Assembly (NCBI GenBank): GCA_964034945.1
Contig: OZ035960.1
Span: 81,563,331-81,627,330, forward strand
Source: Chrysopilus asiliformis
Lineage: Eukaryota; Arthropoda; Insecta; Diptera; Rhagionidae
Reading direction: 5' to 3'
Length of the DNA: 64,000 bases
Shown here one piece after another: positions 48,526 through 60,057 of this stretch. The notes beneath the pieces were generated by a model. The model was not told where the DNA came from, searched no databases, and saw nothing but the letters and a program-made list of their open reading frames with translations. The number at the start of each line of letters is the position of its first letter. The first letter of the stretch is position 1. The translations under genes were made by a program, and so were the position numbers.

Positions 48526-49161
48526 GAAGAATCAGAGAACGATTCGTTTGAGTGGGTAGAATTGAAGCAGTTGTACCTTGAAACCTGTTGTGAGCCATCA
48601 GTTTCGCCCCTGAGACTTCGCTGTCGGTTTTGCCCAAAGTTGTGACATTCTGTGCGGTTGGGGCGCATCACTGCTTAAGAATTTTCCACAGTGACTTACT
48701 GCTGAAAGGTATCTCCATTTATTTGCAATTTTTGAGAAAATTTCATGGTGTATTTCTAGGTCACACAAACTACATTAACGATGTTTCTTGGGAGCCCGAG
48801 GGAGAATATTTAGCTTTAGTCAGTGAGGACCACACCTGCATACTTTTGCAGTCAGAGACGTGATTATTTAGGATCTGAGGAAGTCGAGGTAATGATCTCG
48901 GGATAGTCTTACTTTGCTACAATAAATTCTAATTCCTCTTCCAGTCGTTCGAGACACTCGAGCATTCCATGAAGACGGAGGCAAAGTTGCCTCAAAATCA
49001 AGCCCCACTTAAGTTTTATGGTGGGCTTTGCTGGCACTATCGCCTTCCCTATATCGTAGCTGCGTTTGATTGTAAACTGCTTTTGGGACGGCTCTGGAGC
49101 TCTAGCGCTTGGCTCGACACATTTGGCTTGTCCCTCGTCTTCACTGCCACTGCAGTAATGT
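48526..49161 (+). pseudogene. Nup37: Nup37-like nucleoporin gene relic retaining introns
   Basis: Three exon-like blocks: 48526-48708, 48760-48888 and 48945-49161, separated by GT-AG introns of 51 and 56 nt. Block 1 ends with PETSLSVLPKVVTFCAVGAH and CLRIFHSDL. Block 2 reads GHTNYINDVSWEPEGEYLAL then EDHTC. Block 3 contains YGGLCWHYRLPYIVAAFDCK. These match Nup37, a WD40 subunit of the Nup107-160 nuclear-pore complex, in order, but large middle parts are missing. Block 1 needs a frameshift near 48590, block 2 ends in an in-frame TGA at 48861, and block 3 is out of phase. It is therefore a degraded partial copy, and not a processed one, because introns persist. It is flanked by identical 28-bp direct repeats (48340-48367 and 49344-49371). 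Confidence 0.6.
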
Positions 49162-49738
49162 GATATTTATTTAAAAATAACAAACCAAAATGTGATATTT
49201 ATTGAAATTTAAAATAAAAAAACATTTAAAAGATATTGGTTTTGTTTTTTCAAATTTTTATTGGATTTTCTAGCGAGAAAAATGTATCAAGGGCACAAAC
49301 CAAGTTTAGCACAGGCGAGAACTACCCAATACTCAAACCAAAATAGTTCCGATTTCAAACACGGTGCGCTGCAGTCAATAAGCCAAAGTTGGGCGTCTAT
49401 TATAATATATATTGTCTATGACCGGAATAACGAATGTCTCGGTTTTTTAAATTAAAACAAATAAGCACTAAATCCACAATCAAAGTTGAGGTTTTTTGTT
49501 ATTGTTTATTTTTGAAACGTCACCAAACTTTTCGAAAAGCATAGGCGATTTGTTTGTGTTAGTGTGGATTTGGATTTTTTGCTTTAAAAATCACACGATT
49601 ATAGCAGCCGAATAATTTTTTAAATCCTCAAACCGTACACAGAATACTACTAAAAATGATTTAAAATACTTTTGGTTAAAATCTCTCATCATCAGCTAAA
49701 AATTTAACGCAAATAGCTATTTTTGACCTGTCCACTCT

Positions 49739-50060
49739 CTATTTATGTAGGTTCACTACGGCTAGCCTGTCCACAATCTCTTCGGATTTTATAGATTCTT
49801 CTCTAGAAACGGTAAGAAGAGCTAGCCCAGTTAGATGATATTGTGACATGGCTTTTATAAGATACGAATTTAACCGCTTCAAGGTGGAAAACGATCGTTG
49901 AGCAGACGATGTTGACAAGGGAAGCGTAGCCAAAATTTGCAAAAGCTGATGTACTCGCGGGAAAAAATGTTAACCATATATCTCTAATATTTCGATTCCA
50001 GTAAAATCACTGCTGATTGCTTCCCATTTCTTGCCCCAAATTTCGTGTTCATTCAACGAA
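49739..50060 (-). pseudogene. hAT transposase C-terminal relic (hATC domain)
   Basis: Reads LATLPLSTSSAQRSFSTLKR then NSYLIKAMSQYHLTGLALL, the hAT dimerisation motif. Upstream, across a stop near 49970, EIWGKKWEAISSDFTGIEIL and FFPRVHQLLQ match the preceding part of zf-MYM/hAT-type proteins. The rest of the gene is absent. Confidence 0.7.
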
Positions 50061-50914
50061 CCATCCAGATTTTCGGTTGGCTGGTATATCTGTTAAATTT
50101 CTTTCAGCCTATTTTTTTGTATTGCCTATTTTTTTGGAAATTTTGATTCTCAATAAATTCCTATCTCCCGCGCCACATTTATATTCGACCAAGCTCAAAA
50201 TTAATCACAAGGAGAAAGGAATCATAACGTTAAAACACTCACCTGTAAATGTCGAGCTTGTAAAAATCCTAACAATTTTTGAACTGACAGGTGGTAACGA
50301 TTCCAAAGAACCGGAAAATATAAGATCAATTGTGCGGTCATCCATCCTGTTAAAATTCGTTACACTTCACTTCAAACTTTTTATCTTTAGTAACAGTTGA
50401 GTGGTGATAATTTAAAAGCTTGCAACATTTGTCGACTTTTAAGGAGCGAAAATGACTAACTGAAAAAGTGACTACCATTCCTTTTTATTAACTTAACACA
50501 ATATTGTTAAATCAATATAAAGAAACTCATTGCCTAGACAACGTTTTTCATGTTTCCTTGCGACATATTTGTCATTCTCCTTTAACAGAAAAGAATTATC
50601 AACTGTTGCATTAGTGCAGATATTAGTGCAGATATCTCAAAGAACTCTATTTAACAAATAGCGCTTCGGAATCAATAGTATCTTCGCAGATATAAAACAT
50701 GTTTATCACAATATTAAACTGTTAACACAGATTCGTGATTATTATTATACACTTTCTATTAAGTTGAAGTGTCGCGACCTAACTATGTGGCTATGTGTCT
50801 TTCTCTGGAATCTTTGGAACCTTTATCTCCGAAACTATGCAACCTAGGAAGATGAAATTTTGTCACCTTGCGTAGTTCCGGTGACAGTTCAATATTTTTA
50901 CTACTCCATCCTTG
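50061..50914. other. Non-coding stretch left of the second array
   Basis: The open frame at 50017-50400 shows no family resemblance and is likely chance. Positions 50750-50910 contain accttgcgtagttccggtga and similar words that match the tail near 41780-41860 in reverse, so they are probably part of the array element. Confidence 0.35.
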
Positions 50915-51650
50915 TAAGGATAATGGAAGGTCCTGTAAGGATAACGCAAATATCCTTTTTCCCATTTTTTCCGGGAAAAAATTGTATTAGGGGGTTTTCG
51001 GGGTCGCTGATCACGAATTCGGTGTTAGATTTTCAAAATTCAAAACGGAAGGTCCTGTAAGGATAACGCAAATATCCTTTTTCCCATTTTTTTCAGGAAA
51101 AAATGGTATTAGGGGGTTTTCGGGGTCGCTGATCACGAATTCGGTGTTAGATTTTCAAAATTCAAAACGGAAGGTCCTGTAAGGATAACGCAAATATCCT
51201 TTTTCCCATTTTTCCCGGGAAAAACTGGCACAAGGGGGTTTTCGGGGTCGCTGATCACGAATTAGGTGTTAGATTTTCAAAATTCAAAACGGAAGGTCCT
51301 GTAAGGATAACGCAAATATCCTTTTTCCCATTTTTCTCGGGAAAAACTGGCACCAGGGGGTTTTCGGGGTCGCTGATCACGAATTCGGTGTTAGATTTTC
51401 AAAATTCAAAACGGAAGGTCCTGTAAGGATAACGCAAATATCATTTTTCCCATTTTTCCCGGGAAAAACTGGCATCAGGGGGTTTTCGGGGTCGCTGATC
51501 ACGAATTCGGTGTTAGATTTTCAAAATTCAAAACGGAAGGTCCTGTAAGGATGACGCACATATCCTTTTCCCATTTTTTCCGGGGAAAAATTGCATTAGG
51601 GGGTTTTTGGGGTCGCTGAACCCGATTCTGACATTTAAAATTCTGTAAGG
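50915..51650. repeat. Tandem array, about 121-bp units, six copies
   Basis: ggaaggtcctgtaaggataa, caaatatcctttttcccatt and gggggttttcggggtcgctg recur every 121-122 bp. This is the reverse complement of the 40895-41770 unit type, with its own subfamily differences. A palindrome follows on the right, so the order palindrome-array is the same in both elements when read in the same sense. Confidence 0.9.
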
Positions 51651-51765
51651 ATAACGGAATGTCCTGCAAAGATAACGTGAGTTTCCTTTTGCTCAAATTT
51701 CCCGCGAAAGATCTTTTCTGGAGGTTTTTGGTAGGCTAATTCAAGACTAAAAAGTATAAAATAAA

Positions 51766-52083
51766 AAAAACACTTTAAAAAACAAGTTTTATAACCTTAT
51801 ACACTTTCAAAATGCACTAAAAAGTAAAAAACAAGTTCAAAGTTTCACAAAAAATGTTTTTATAAATTGCGTGTTGTTGTGAAAGTATAAAGTGTGCTGC
51901 GTTGCACAGTATGAAACCGCTATTACAGATTCAAGAGCAAATGCAACGTCACACACTTTATACTTTCACAACAACACGCAATTTATAAAAACATTTTTTG
52001 TGAAACTTTGAACTTGTTTTTTACTTTTTAGTGCATTTTGAAAGTGTATAAGGTTATAAAACTTGTTTTTTAAAGTGTTTTTT
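51766..52083. repeat. Near-perfect palindrome, about 130-bp arms
   Basis: Arms about 51766-51896 and 51952-52083 (aagttttataaccttataca; gaaagtataaagtgtg / cacactttatactttc) around a 55-nt loop. It shares the words tgcactaaaaag/ctttttagtgca with the palindrome at 40586-40859 although most of the arm sequence differs. Confidence 0.9.
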
Positions 52084-52142
52084 TTTATATTCTATATGAT
52101 ATATCATATAGGAGTATATTAGATTTGGTATACCGTTTGTAA

Positions 52143-53019
52143 TAGTGATTGCAAAACCGGTTTTCGGTTAACCGAAAAAAACCGAAAACCGCCTGTTTTT
52201 TCAGAACCGAAAATCCGGTTTTCAAACTGCCGGAGTTTCGGTTTTCTCACTTATCAAAATTCAAATATCGATATGTCATATTTCATATACATATCATATT
52301 ATAGTCAGAAGACTCAAACACAAGCAACAAGAATTTCTAGCAGGGTATTTTTTTCCAACAATTTTTAGCTTGCAGGGTATTTTTTTGACGTCCGCTGAGC
52401 ACTCAGTGTTTGTTAGCAATCAGCTGTTATTATTCAAATTTTGTTGTTGAAAATTTAAATGAAATTGCTGAAAATTTAAACCGGAGCTATTTTTCGTAAG
52501 TAAATATAATATAAATAAGAATTTAAGACTTGATTTCATTTTTTTAATTGTTTTAGTTTTGTTTTGCCCAGATACAACAACAACATGGAACAAAATTTCG
52601 AAAAACATAAAAAAAATGATGATAAAACTTCCGTGTGGTTTTATTTTTTGCATAAAAAAGATTTTGCAAAATGTAAACAATGTTCGAAGATTTTTAAAGT
52701 TGCTGGAGGAACTACAAGTGATTTTTAAAGTTGCTGGAGGAACTACGCACATTTAAGGGGTTCGCATGAAATTAATGTATTAAAGAGGAATGTTGATTTG
52801 GATTCAATAACCGATGTGGATGTGGTGCAAAACCAATCTGAGAAAATTTGTAAATCTGATGCAAAAATAACAAAATTTTTTGTTAAGACATGTTTTTTTA
52901 CTGTTTTTTTTTACTTATGAAATTCTAGGAAAACCGGTTTTAAATCCGGTTTTCGGTTTTGAACGCTAAAAAAACCGTAAAACCGGTTTTACTATATTTT
53001 CGGTTTTTTGCAATCACTA
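52143..53019 (+). mobile_element. Non-autonomous hAT element with BED zinc-finger remnant
   Basis: 877 bp. Tips tagtgattgcaaaaccgg and ttttgcaatcacta are inverted, and both flanks carry the octamer gtttgtaa (52135-52142 and 53020-53027), an exact 8-bp hAT duplication. Inside, 52580-52760 encodes a BED-finger-like stretch (VWFYFLHKKDFAKCKQCSKI), then a tandemly duplicated 37-bp segment (tttttaaagttgctggagga) that introduces a stop, then HLRGSHEINVLK. No catalytic domain. It inserted into a copy of the CTGTCCGT repeat family. Confidence 0.85.
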
Positions 53020-53027
53020 GTTTGTAA

Positions 53028-53460
53028 GGCATCTAACCGATCATCGAACACAAAAATGAACTACACTAGGGTGTTAGGGGTGACAAAAGAATTTGATTTC
53101 CGGATCTCCGTCCGTCTGTCCGTGAACACCATAACTTTCGAACGGATTGGACCATTTCTTCAGTTGGACTGGACCATTGCTTCAATACAGTTGGACCATT
53201 CCTTCCCCCTCCCCCATACGAATGAAACAGTTTTTTTTGCAATTCTTGCGAAAACGGTAAGTCTTATTGAAAAATTTATAAAGGTAAAATGTGTTTAGAA
53301 TAAGATTTTACATAACTCATCCATACATCAAAATCCTATGGGACCATACCTTCCCCCTTTCACATACAAATGGTTTTTTTAATAAACATTTTGTCTGTCA
53401 TCATATAGAGTACTAGCTTGAAAAAAAAAACAAAGAAATAACTAAAAACTTTAAGGCATA
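53028..53460. repeat. CTGTCCGT dispersed-repeat copy
   Basis: Begins with text continuous with 52100-52134 once the hAT insertion is removed (taccgtttgtaaggcatcta) and parallels 63130-63260: gaactacactagggtgtt, gatctccgtccgtctgtccg. Positions 53200-53340 match 19080-19215. Non-coding. Confidence 0.6.
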
Positions 53461-53499
53461 ACGAAAAAAAGCGTTATGCCTTCAGGACCTTCCTTTTCT

Positions 53500-56400
53500 A
53501 ATTTCGAAAATCTAACACCAGATTCGTGATCAACGACCCCGAAAACCCCCTAATGCCATGGGAAAAAGGATATTTGCGTTATCCTTACAGGACATTCCGT
53601 GATGTCAATCACGGCCAACACCAAACGCGAGAAAATTGCAGGGAGTAGTTTAACCTCAAAACGTCATTCGATCGTTTCGCAGAATAACAAAAATGAAACG
53701 TCACGTATTCAAGAATACCGATTGCGCGAGTTACATTCTCAACATCATCATCTAAATAATTCTCACGACACTTCAGACACCTGAAACTCCACAGATCAAA
53801 TTCATCAACTCAGAGGAAACAACGCAGACATTTGTCAGCAGTTTTATTAAAATATCATTCCCACGATTTTTATCAAATTGTAAATTAAATTGTATTTCGA
53901 ATTCAGTTCATTTTTGTCGTTCGTTGAATAAAGTCTAAACATTAAATCTAGAATTTGTTTTATTTAAAATCAGTTGGTTATATTTTTTCTTAGATTCCTC
54001 ATCAAGGAATCTAACTCGCGCATCGAATCAATATCGAAACATTCCATGACATCCCTAAAATATTTATTTGGTTTTACGCGTTGAAGCATATCTATCTATT
54101 TTATCTATATATATCAAATTGTTTAACCTGATTGACTGACTCATCAACGCCCAGCAAAAAACCCCTGAAGTTAGAAACTTGAAAGTATGTCCAACCATCA
54201 CGTAGGCGCTCACTAAGGCGGGGTTTTCCGAAATTTTACCACTAAAAGGGCCCATAGACGGGCAACTTAGTTGCCAACCTGGTCGCCAACATGCAATGTT
54301 GGAGTCGATGTTGTACGTCTGTGCCCAAGTTGGCGGTTGGTTTTTCATGTTGTCGACCAGGTTGATGTAAAATCAAAAAAATTTGAAAACTTAGCATGTT
54401 GGCGTTCATGTTGGGGTGTCTGTAGGCAAGTTTACAACCTGGTTGCCAATCTCAGTTGCATTGAGTACTGCAATGAGAACAGTGAAGTGTCAAAAATAGT
54501 TTATTTGATTAAGTTCGGTTGAGTTTGGTTAATTTTACTAGGGTTTTGATCGTACGACCTGACTTCAAAACTTTGTGGCGATATTCCAGTGAGAAATTTT
54601 AAGTCCTCGAAGCTCTGGCCACTTCCCAAAAACCGTAGGGTTGCAGACAGCCTTTCATTTGCAGGAATAGCTATTCTCATTATCGTGTCCTTCTTTTCAA
54701 TGAATGGTCTTACTACATCCAATAATTAATCGTAGGTGTTGCTGTCCATTCTTAAAAAGTTTGTGAAATCGTCAGGAGCAGTCACACGTAGTTCACGCAT
54801 TAAATTTGAATGAGAAAACTGAACACGGTTCTGATACCACTCCTTTGCCCAATTTTTTTTCTTTTTCAAAGGGGGCGCCTCATCTTCGCACAACTCGTTT
54901 AAAACCAATACCAATAACAAATCCTTACTCATTTTTCACTAGTCAAAATATACCCTATAGTTGTCCTATAACCATATAGCAAACTATAAACAATAAAAAA
55001 ATTAGAGAAATCACCTAAAGTCGACGGGATCTTGTTAAAAATGATGTTGACAACTTGGTTGCCAACATTCCGTCTCGTCTGTGGTAAAAACTACCAACCA
55101 GGTTGGCGACCAGATTGCAACAAAGTTGGCCGTCTATGGGCCCTTTAAGGGGGTAAAGGGGGTTTGGGTGTTTTAAAACCGTGATTTTCGCCATGAATAG
55201 GAGGCTGAAATGTTTCACTTGGGGGTTTTCGGGGTCGCTCATCACGAATTCGGTGTTAGATTTTCGAAATTAGAAACGGAAGGTCCTGCAAGGATGACGC
55301 AAATATCCTTTTTACCATTTTTTCTCAAAAAACTGGAACGGGAGGTCCTGAAGGCATAACGATTTTTTTCAAAAGTTTTTAAGTTATTTCTTTGTTTTTT
55401 TGGCGCAAGAATATTTTGGCAAAAAACTTTTACCCGGCAACGGCGGGTTTGCAAGCTAGTTAAAAACTAAGTCTTCGAAATTAAAAGAGAACTTTTTGAA
55501 TTTCAGGTAGCAAATTATTCGCGCAGAGGATAAAGGTTTTTTAAACTAAATAAATGTTACGCGTAATATTATGCTTTTACACTGATTTATTACCAGTGGC
55601 ATAGCTACATATTCAAAGTGCGTTAGGATTTTAAGAAGGGCAACGGCGAGTTCTGCAATATTTTGGATTTTTCTTTGGTCATTCGAAAGGTTTTTCGTTT
55701 AAGAGGAATTTTGGAATTATTTCAGAGAAACCAATCGTAGGTACGTGGTATTTAAATCAAAATGAAAGAAAAATGTCTAAGGTTTTTACAAAAGATTTTG
55801 TGAGGCGAAAATTTTCCACAAAATTTTCCATGGCAAAATTCATTTCCCCAGCCAGTTTTTCCTGAACCCGCCGTTGCCGGGTAAAAGTTTTTTGCCAAAT
55901 TATTCTTGCGCCAAAAAAACAAAGAAATAACTTAAAAACTTTTGAAAAAAATCGTTATGCCTTCAGGACCTCCCGTTCCAGTTTTTTGAGAAAAAATGGT
56001 AAAAAGGATATTTGCGTCATCCTTGCAGGACCTTCCGTTTCTAATTTCGAAAATCTAACACCGAATTCGTGATGAGCGACCCCGAAAACCCCCAAGTGAA
56101 ACATTTCAGCCTCCTATTGAGCAGAATTCATGGCGAAATCACGGTTCACGGTGTGAAAGTTTCAAATTTCTAACTTCAGGGGTTTGGGCTGGGCGTTGAT
56201 GAGTCAGTCAATCAGGTTAAACAATTTGATATATATAGATAAAATAGATAGATATGCTTCAACGCGTAAAACCAAATAAATAATTTAGGGATGTCATGGA
56301 ATGTTTCGATATTGATTCGATGCGCGAGTTAGATTCCTTGATGAGGAATCTACGAAAAAATATAACCAACTGATTTTAAATAAAACAAATTCTAGATTTA

Positions 56401-56843
56401 ATGTTTAGATTTTATTCAACGAACGACAAAAATGAACTGAATTCGAAATACAATTTAATTTACAATTTGATAAAAATCGTGGGAATGATATTTTAATAAA
56501 ACTGCTGACAAATGTCTGCGTTGTTTCCTCTGAGTTGATGAATTTGATCTGTGGAGTTTCAGGTGTCTGAAGTGTCGTGAGAATTATTTAGATGATGATG
56601 TTGAGAATGTAACTCGCGCAATCGGTATTCTTGAATACGTGACGTTTCATTTTTGTTATTCTGCGAAACGATCGAATGACGTTTTGAGGTTAAACTACTC
56701 CCTGCAATTTTCTCGCGTTTGGTGTTGGCCGTGATTGACATCACTGAATGTCCTGTAAGGATAACGCAAATATCCTTTTTCCCATGGCATTAGGGGGTTT
56801 TCGGGGTCGTTGATCACGAATCTGGTGTTAGATTTTCGAAATT
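53500..56843. repeat. Giant inverted repeat with about 1-kb arms
   Basis: Left arm 53500-55449 (excluding the insertion at 54246-55145), right arm 55866-56843, spacer about 416 bp. Both arms hold, in mirror order, a unit of the 122-bp family, a 61-codon open frame (53599-53784 +, 56559-56744 -) that translates identically, an AATAAA-bearing 3' UTR-like stretch, another 122-bp-family unit and a ttgccgggtaaaag end. Identity is high, so the duplication is recent or homogenised. Confidence 0.88.
54246..55145 (-). mobile_element. PIF/Harbinger element with truncated transposase
   Basis: 900 bp; ends aagggcccatagacg and cgtctatgggccctt are inverted, flanked by TAA at 54243-54245 and 55146-55148. 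On the - strand (54932-54501) it encodes WAKEWYQNRVQFSHSNLMRE, FTNFLRMDSNTYD, then after a TAA at 54729 VRPFIEKKDTIMR and SATLRFLGSGQSFEDLKFLT. This is the conserved N-terminal half of Harbinger transposase, and the catalytic C-terminal part is absent. It sits in the left arm only of the giant inverted repeat. Confidence 0.82.
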
Positions 56844-56935
56844 TTCAGCAATATAACGTATGCGGAATGAAATCCGGACACGCCAAAATCACCACGTGGT
56901 GAGGCCTCCTGAATAGGGTTACCAACCATACTCTT

Positions 56936-57700
56936 TTAAGAGTACTAGTACTCTTTTTCAACCCCTGAACTATTATACTCTAACTTTTTTTTTAAAAGTA
57001 CTCTTAATACTCTTTTTTGATGCAGAAATAGAATAAAGAAAAACCACTTAAAAATTCAAACATAATAGTTCACTGAACTTATTTATAACATTAAAAAATC
57101 AAGTACAATTTTCACTGATGATTTGGCATTTTCATATATTGTTTTTTGAAGACGAATTGTAATTGTGGTGCTCAGAATTGAAGTGGATCAACTCCACTTT
57201 TTGAAATTTTCCATATTATGATGTTAAAGTGCTTAATAATATTAGTTTATTCGGTAAATTTTTTTTGTAAGCCTTCCTTGTTGCGTAACGGTAATTGTAA
57301 GCTGTATTTAAATTGGTAACTGACAAAAAAGAATTATTTTCAGTGCTCAAATGAATCAAGTTTAAAAAAAACTTGAGTTTGAAATTTTATGGACTTGATC
57401 CACTTCAGTTCTGAACACCCCAATTGACTGTTATATTGCCCAACTATATTCGCATAGAACACAAAATCGCTTGAAGAGGTAATACCTTTTCCTTAAGGAT
57501 ATAAATTCGACACACACATATGAACTCTTAAAAATATGTCAATTTTTATTCTGAATTTTCTCTCATAACGCTGTCGTGGAAAGATTGTTTTCTTTAATTG
57601 AAAGTCAATGGACAGAAGAAAGAAATAGGTTAGATGTGCGGAAAAGCTCATGGCTGCTACGGCTGGAGTGGCTGCTATGGGTATTTACAAATAATTTCTT
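56936..57700 (+). pseudogene. hAT relic inside the DD37E element
   Basis: A left-tip-like gggttaccaaccatactctt is followed by ctcttttt/gtactct words. At 57561-57645 the frame reads HNAVVERLFSLIESQWTEER, the hAT C-terminal motif. The right tip was not found, so its boundary is uncertain. Confidence 0.5.
57166..57421. mobile_element. Short TIR MITE
   Basis: Left end gtgctcagaattgaagtgga and right end tccacttcagttctgaacac are inverted over more than 20 bp. aattg occurs on both sides. About 256 bp, non-coding. Confidence 0.55.
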
Positions 57701-58369
57701 CAGATAAATTAACGGCACTTCCCTGCCATAGATTTAAAATGGAGCCCAATTAGATAACTTTACAGTAAGTTGTTAAAATGGCACTGTCGGAGTTAGAGCG
57801 TCGAGAGTAAATTTGTAAATTTAGCAAGGAAAATCCGAATAAGACCAAAAATGAAGTATTCCATTACTTTAAATGGAATACCAGTTCTTAAGAAATTTAT
57901 CGAAGAATATCATAAAAATGATAAAGTAATCTTTTGGCCTGACTTAGCATCTTCACATTATGCTAAAGCAACATTGTCCGAATTAGAGCGAAAAAATATC
58001 CAAATTGTTCCGAAAGATTGTAACACTCCAAACGTTCCGCAACTGAGGCAGATTGAAACTTTTTGGGCAAATTTGAAAAGAGAAGTCTACCGAACAGGTT
58101 ATCGACCAAAAAATGTGGATTGTTTAATAAAGAGAATTAAAATTACATTGAAAAAGCAAGGTGTCTGTCTCGTAGAGACGGCCAGAAGACGTGGATCCGC
58201 CTACAACGATCGCCAATAGATCTTTAAGTAAGAAATTTTAGTGAAAAGGAAACTAAAGAAACAATTTGATTGACCGTAATGTTACGGGATTTGACTTTCC
58301 GTTTGGTGAATTTTGGCATCTTGTACTTAAAAATCAAATTTCACTTGCAACACAACGAACAATGTTTAA

Positions 58370-58536
58370 TAGGGCATTTTCATAAATGTACTCGGAACTT
58401 ACGCAAATTGCACAAAACATTATCTTCGTAAACTAAACGAATAACAAGTAAACTAAACGAATAACATAAACTGGGTTATTTATTAAGAAAAATCTTTTGT
58501 GTTATTTGCAGAACTTGAATTTATGAAAACGCCCAT
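58370..58536. mobile_element. Short TIR MITE
   Basis: Ends gggcattttcataaatg and atttatgaaaacgccc are inverted. The interior has a duplicated gtaaactaaacgaataac. About 165 bp; superfamily unassigned. Confidence 0.45.
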
Positions 58537-58630
58537 AGATAAAAAACAAATAAAAATAAAATAAAATTACACGATAAAAGCAACGAAGCAGTTTCAATTT
58601 AGAGCAACTAAAAACAGTGTTCAAAACCAC

Positions 58631-58861
58631 GGCCGAATTATACAAGGTCTGTTTGACAGCTCAGTTGCTTCTGGCTCTGACGTCATCGGCAAGAAATCCT
58701 TATACGATTCAATGGGAATTTTCCCTTTTTATATGAAATATTATTGAAATTAGCGAACACACAATCAACATTAGAAAGAATGCACCGATATTTCTTGCCG
58801 ATGACGTAGCAAAATGGTGGCTGTTAAAAAGCAACCAGCAGACCTGTGTTTAATTCGGCCA
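58631..58861. mobile_element. Short TIR MITE
   Basis: Ends cggccgaattatacaaggtc and gacctgtgtttaattcggcc are inverted. Second inverted words gacgtcatcggcaagaaat / atttcttgccgatgacgt lie inside. About 230 bp. Confidence 0.55.
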
Positions 58862-58991
58862 TGCGATCGATGCACATTTTTCCTTCTCCTCCCAAGTTAA
58901 GATCGAAATTGTTTCTCTTTAAGGTTTCCGCTCTTGTTCAAAGCGGTTTGTATGCTTTGCATAAAAATGAATGAAAGGTTCGAGCGATGGC

Positions 58992-59647
58992 CGGGGTTGG
59001 GACTTAAGGATGTGTAAAAGGTACTATTTTTGCCCAAAAAGGGTACTAGATTGAGAAAATGTGGTACTAGATTTTTTTATCTATCGTGCAACCAAAATCG
59101 TTTTTTTATACTTATTACATGAGAGTCAAGAAAAATCTAGATCTCGTAATTTTAGAAAAAGAATCCTTAACCCATATGGATTGACTTTTGCGCTGTAAAT
59201 ATAACCGTTCCCCGTTAAAAAAACACTCTAGAAAAACTCGAAAAAACCAATAAAAATTGTCTAGATGTATTAGTTTTAAATTTTCGCTTTTATTTAAATT
59301 TTAAATTTTTGTATAAACTCCATCTACAAACTTAAATTTCGAGAAGTATTTTGAGCTATTGCTAATATAAATCATATTTCCATGGCCTACGATTGATTTT
59401 CATATCTCCCTTAATAAGACGAATTCAGTAGTCTTTAATTAAAGAGTTGTGGCGGGATCATTTAAAAAAGTACTTTTTTCTTAATACATAGAAGTGATGG
59501 CTTTTTAAAGGGAGCTATAAATTCAGATAAAATCATTTTTTATATAAACCATTAAAAGGTACCAGATTCATGGACTGTGGTACTAGGGTACTAAATGAGT
59601 CAAAAAGGTACTAGATCTAGTACATTGGTACTAAAGTCCCAACCCTG
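58992..59647. mobile_element. Non-autonomous hAT element
   Basis: 656 bp; ends cggggttgggactt and aagtcccaaccctg are inverted. The octamer gcgatggc is exactly duplicated at 58984-58991 and 59648-59655. ggtactag words fill the subterminal regions. Non-coding. Confidence 0.82.
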
Positions 59648-60057
59648 GCGATGGCTGCTGTTGGGTATGATTAAGGCTCCCATCTATCCTGTATTTTACA
59701 GGTTTATCCTGTATTTTTGAGTGCAATCCTGTATTTTTTTTCTATCCTGTATTTTTCCTGTATTTTTTTTCGATCCTGTTTTTTTTCAAAAACCTGTATT
59801 TATCCTGTATTTGCCTGTATAACCGAGATTTAATGAGGAAAATATCGTATATCGTTCCTGTTTTGCTCAGACTAGCACAAATGTTATGAACACTTAGGCA
59901 CTCTACTCGTAGCGACTAGAGAATAAATAGCCTCTCGCAAGAAACAAGCTGGTAACACTGTGCAAGATATTATTACAGTTCGTTTTGTGTGTCCGAATAA
60001 TTGCGATTACAAAGAAATTGCTACGATCGCAGAATATATTCTGTGTTTACCAGGATC

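Noticed and set aside
50017..50400. 127-codon frame on the + strand
   Set aside because: No recognisable domain. It overlaps, antisense, the hAT relic at its left edge, so it is probably chance.
53599..53784. 61-codon frame as a stand-alone gene
   Set aside because: It occurs identically in both arms of the inverted repeat and lacks any known domain. It is better treated as part of a duplicated segment.
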